This document shows positions 12,907 to 13,867 of a stretch of 13,867 nucleotides of DNA, piece by piece. The DNA lies in the NCBI GenBank assembly GCA_020846575.1, contig JADLDQ010000154.1, positions 1 through 13,867 of the forward strand. Reading direction: 5' to 3'. The notes under the pieces are model-generated. The model did no database searches. It was not told the origin of the DNA and saw only the letters and a program-made list of their open reading frames with translations. Origin of the DNA: Burkholderiales bacterium (lineage in GTDB: Bacteria; Pseudomonadota; Gammaproteobacteria; Burkholderiales; SG8-39). Numbering within the stretch: the first letter of the stretch is position 1; the number at the start of each line of letters is the position of its first letter. A program made the translations under genes and the position numbers.

Positions 12907-13867
12907 CTACATCCGGTCGGTCAGGTCCACCACGCGCGTGAGTTCGTCCAGCGTGGTCGAACCGTCCAGCACGCGGCGGATGCCGTCCTCCGCGAGCGTC
13001 TTGAACCCGTTGTTGTTCACCGCGGCGTGGAGCAGCTCGCGGGCGGTCGCCTTGCGCGCGATCAGTTCGTCCAGCTCGCGGTCCAGCTTCAGGATCTCCA
13101 TGATCGCAAGGCGCCCGCGGTACCCCTGGTACTCGCACTGGTCGCACCCCACCGCACGGTACAGGCTCGGGGCACGCTCCGCGCGGATGCCGAGCAGCCT
13201 GCATTCCGAGGGGCTCGCCACGTAGGGCTGCTTGCAGTGCTTGCACAGGCGGCGCACCAGTCGCTGGGCGACGACCCCGATGATGTTGCCGGCAAGCACG
13301 TCGGCGACGATGCCGATGTCGAGCAGCCGGGGAATCGCGCCGATGGCCGAGTTGGTGTGCAGGGTCGAGTAGACCTGGTGGCCGGTCATCGCCGCGCGGA
13401 ACGCCATGGTGGCGGTGTCCTCGTCGCGCACCTCGCCCACCAGGATGACGTCCGGGTCCTGGCGCATCAGCGAGCGGATGCCGTTGGCGAAGTCCATCTT
13501 CGCCGCCTCGTTGAGTGAGGTCTGCCGGATGAGCGTCATCGGGTACTCGACCGGGTCCTCCAGGGTCATGATGTTCAACCCGTCGTTGTTGATGTGGTTG
13601 AGGATCGAGTAGAGCGTGGTGGTCTTGCCACTGCCGGTCGGCCCGGTCACCAGGATGATGCCCTCGGGCCGCGCGATCATCTTCTTCAGGAGGGCGAGCT
13701 GCTCGGCCTCCAGCCCCAGACCGTCCAGCGGCACGATACCCTTCTGGCGGTCGAGAATCCGGAGCACGACGTTCTCGCCGTGGGTCGTGGCCTGCGAGGC
13801 CACCCGGAAGTCCACCGGGCGCCCGGTGAGGCTGAGCGAGATGCGTCCGTCCTGGGGGGCGCGGGTC
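12907..13867 (-). CDS. Pilus/type II secretion assembly ATPase, GspE/PilB/MshE family (5' end outside window)
   Basis: The C-terminal 319 residues of a secretion ATPase, open to the right edge of the window. The first visible residues, APQDGRISLSLTGRPVDFRV, are the conserved region before the nucleotide-binding domain. Walker A is GPTGSGKTTTLY, the Asp box includes TLEDPVEYP, Walker B is DVILVGEVRDEDTA, and the His box is GHQVYSTLHTNSA. Two CxxC pairs (CKHC and CDQC, about 40 residues apart) form the zinc-binding tetracysteine motif of PilB/GspE proteins. All catalytic motifs are intact, so an active assembly motor is expected; PilT-type retraction ATPases lack the zinc site. It is the first visible gene of the operon and the closest anchor for family assignment. 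MshE, PilB and GspE cannot be separated without the N-terminal domain. Confidence 0.95.
   Translation of the reverse strand, partial: TRAPQDGRISLSLTGRPVDFRVASQATTHGENVVLRILDRQKGIVPLDGLGLEAEQLALLKKMIARPEGIILVTGPTGSGKTTTLYSILNHINNDGLNIMTLEDPVEYPMTLIRQTSLNEAAKMDFANGIRSLMRQDPDVILVGEVRDEDTATMAFRAAMTGHQVYSTLHTNSAIGAIPRLLDIGIVADVLAGNIIGVVAQRLVRRLCKHCKQPYVASPSECRLLGIRAERAPSLYRAVGCDQCEYQGYRGRLAIMEILKLDRELDELIARKATARELLHAAVNNNGFKTLAEDGIRRVLDGSTTLDELTRVVDLTDRM

Overview
The window is GC-rich throughout (roughly two thirds G+C by eye) and looks chromosomal. Gene content and protein style suggest a proteobacterium, most likely a betaproteobacterium: an MSHA/type II-like pilus assembly operon, a large-headed pilin followed by a PglL/TfpO-type oligosaccharyltransferase, and a sensor kinase resembling PrsK. 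The lineage is inferred; no rRNA or other marker is present. I see no tRNA, rRNA, CRISPR array, insertion sequence or prophage gene.

Right-hand block (13867 to 6316, all minus strand): an apparent operon for a type IV pilus/MSHA-like machine. In transcription order it encodes an assembly ATPase (GspE/PilB/MshE type, 5' end outside the window), an inner-membrane platform protein (GspF/PilC type), a bitopic GspL/PilN-like protein, a PilO/GspM-like protein, a small secreted MshK/PilP-like protein, and two very large prepilin-like proteins (554 and 306 aa). Spacing is tight: 20 bp, a GTGA stop/start overlap, a 31-nt overlap, then gaps of 13 and 10 bp. The exception is the GspL-like gene, whose 5' end appears to be frameshifted by a 5-bp tandem duplication. 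Secretin, prepilin peptidase and retraction ATPase are not in the window.

Middle block: a membrane-anchored class III adenylate cyclase (minus, 6154-4805) with its own possible promoter converges on a plus-strand membrane histidine kinase (2937-4658). A 12-bp minisatellite lies between them. The kinase is divergent from a two-gene minus-strand pair, an ABC-2-type permease and a membrane-anchored helical protein. The 82-bp divergent spacer holds a perfect palindrome that also reads as a sigma-54 promoter.

Left-hand block (minus): a second, major-type prepilin (1223-534) with a good candidate sigma-54 promoter and an upstream inverted repeat. It is followed by a strong hairpin, a 21-bp minisatellite, and the start of a PglL/TfpO-like O-oligosaccharyltransferase that runs off the left edge. 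The arrangement suggests a pilin and its dedicated glycosylation enzyme.

How the parts may work together (inference): the right-hand operon builds a pilus or pseudopilus, the left-hand pair may supply a glycosylated pilin, and the kinase and cyclase may provide signalling input. The window's most unusual features are the sequence-level irregularities: two in-frame minisatellites abutting stop codons, the pentanucleotide duplication, homopolymer tracts in pilin genes, and sigma-54-like elements before both the pilin and the kinase.
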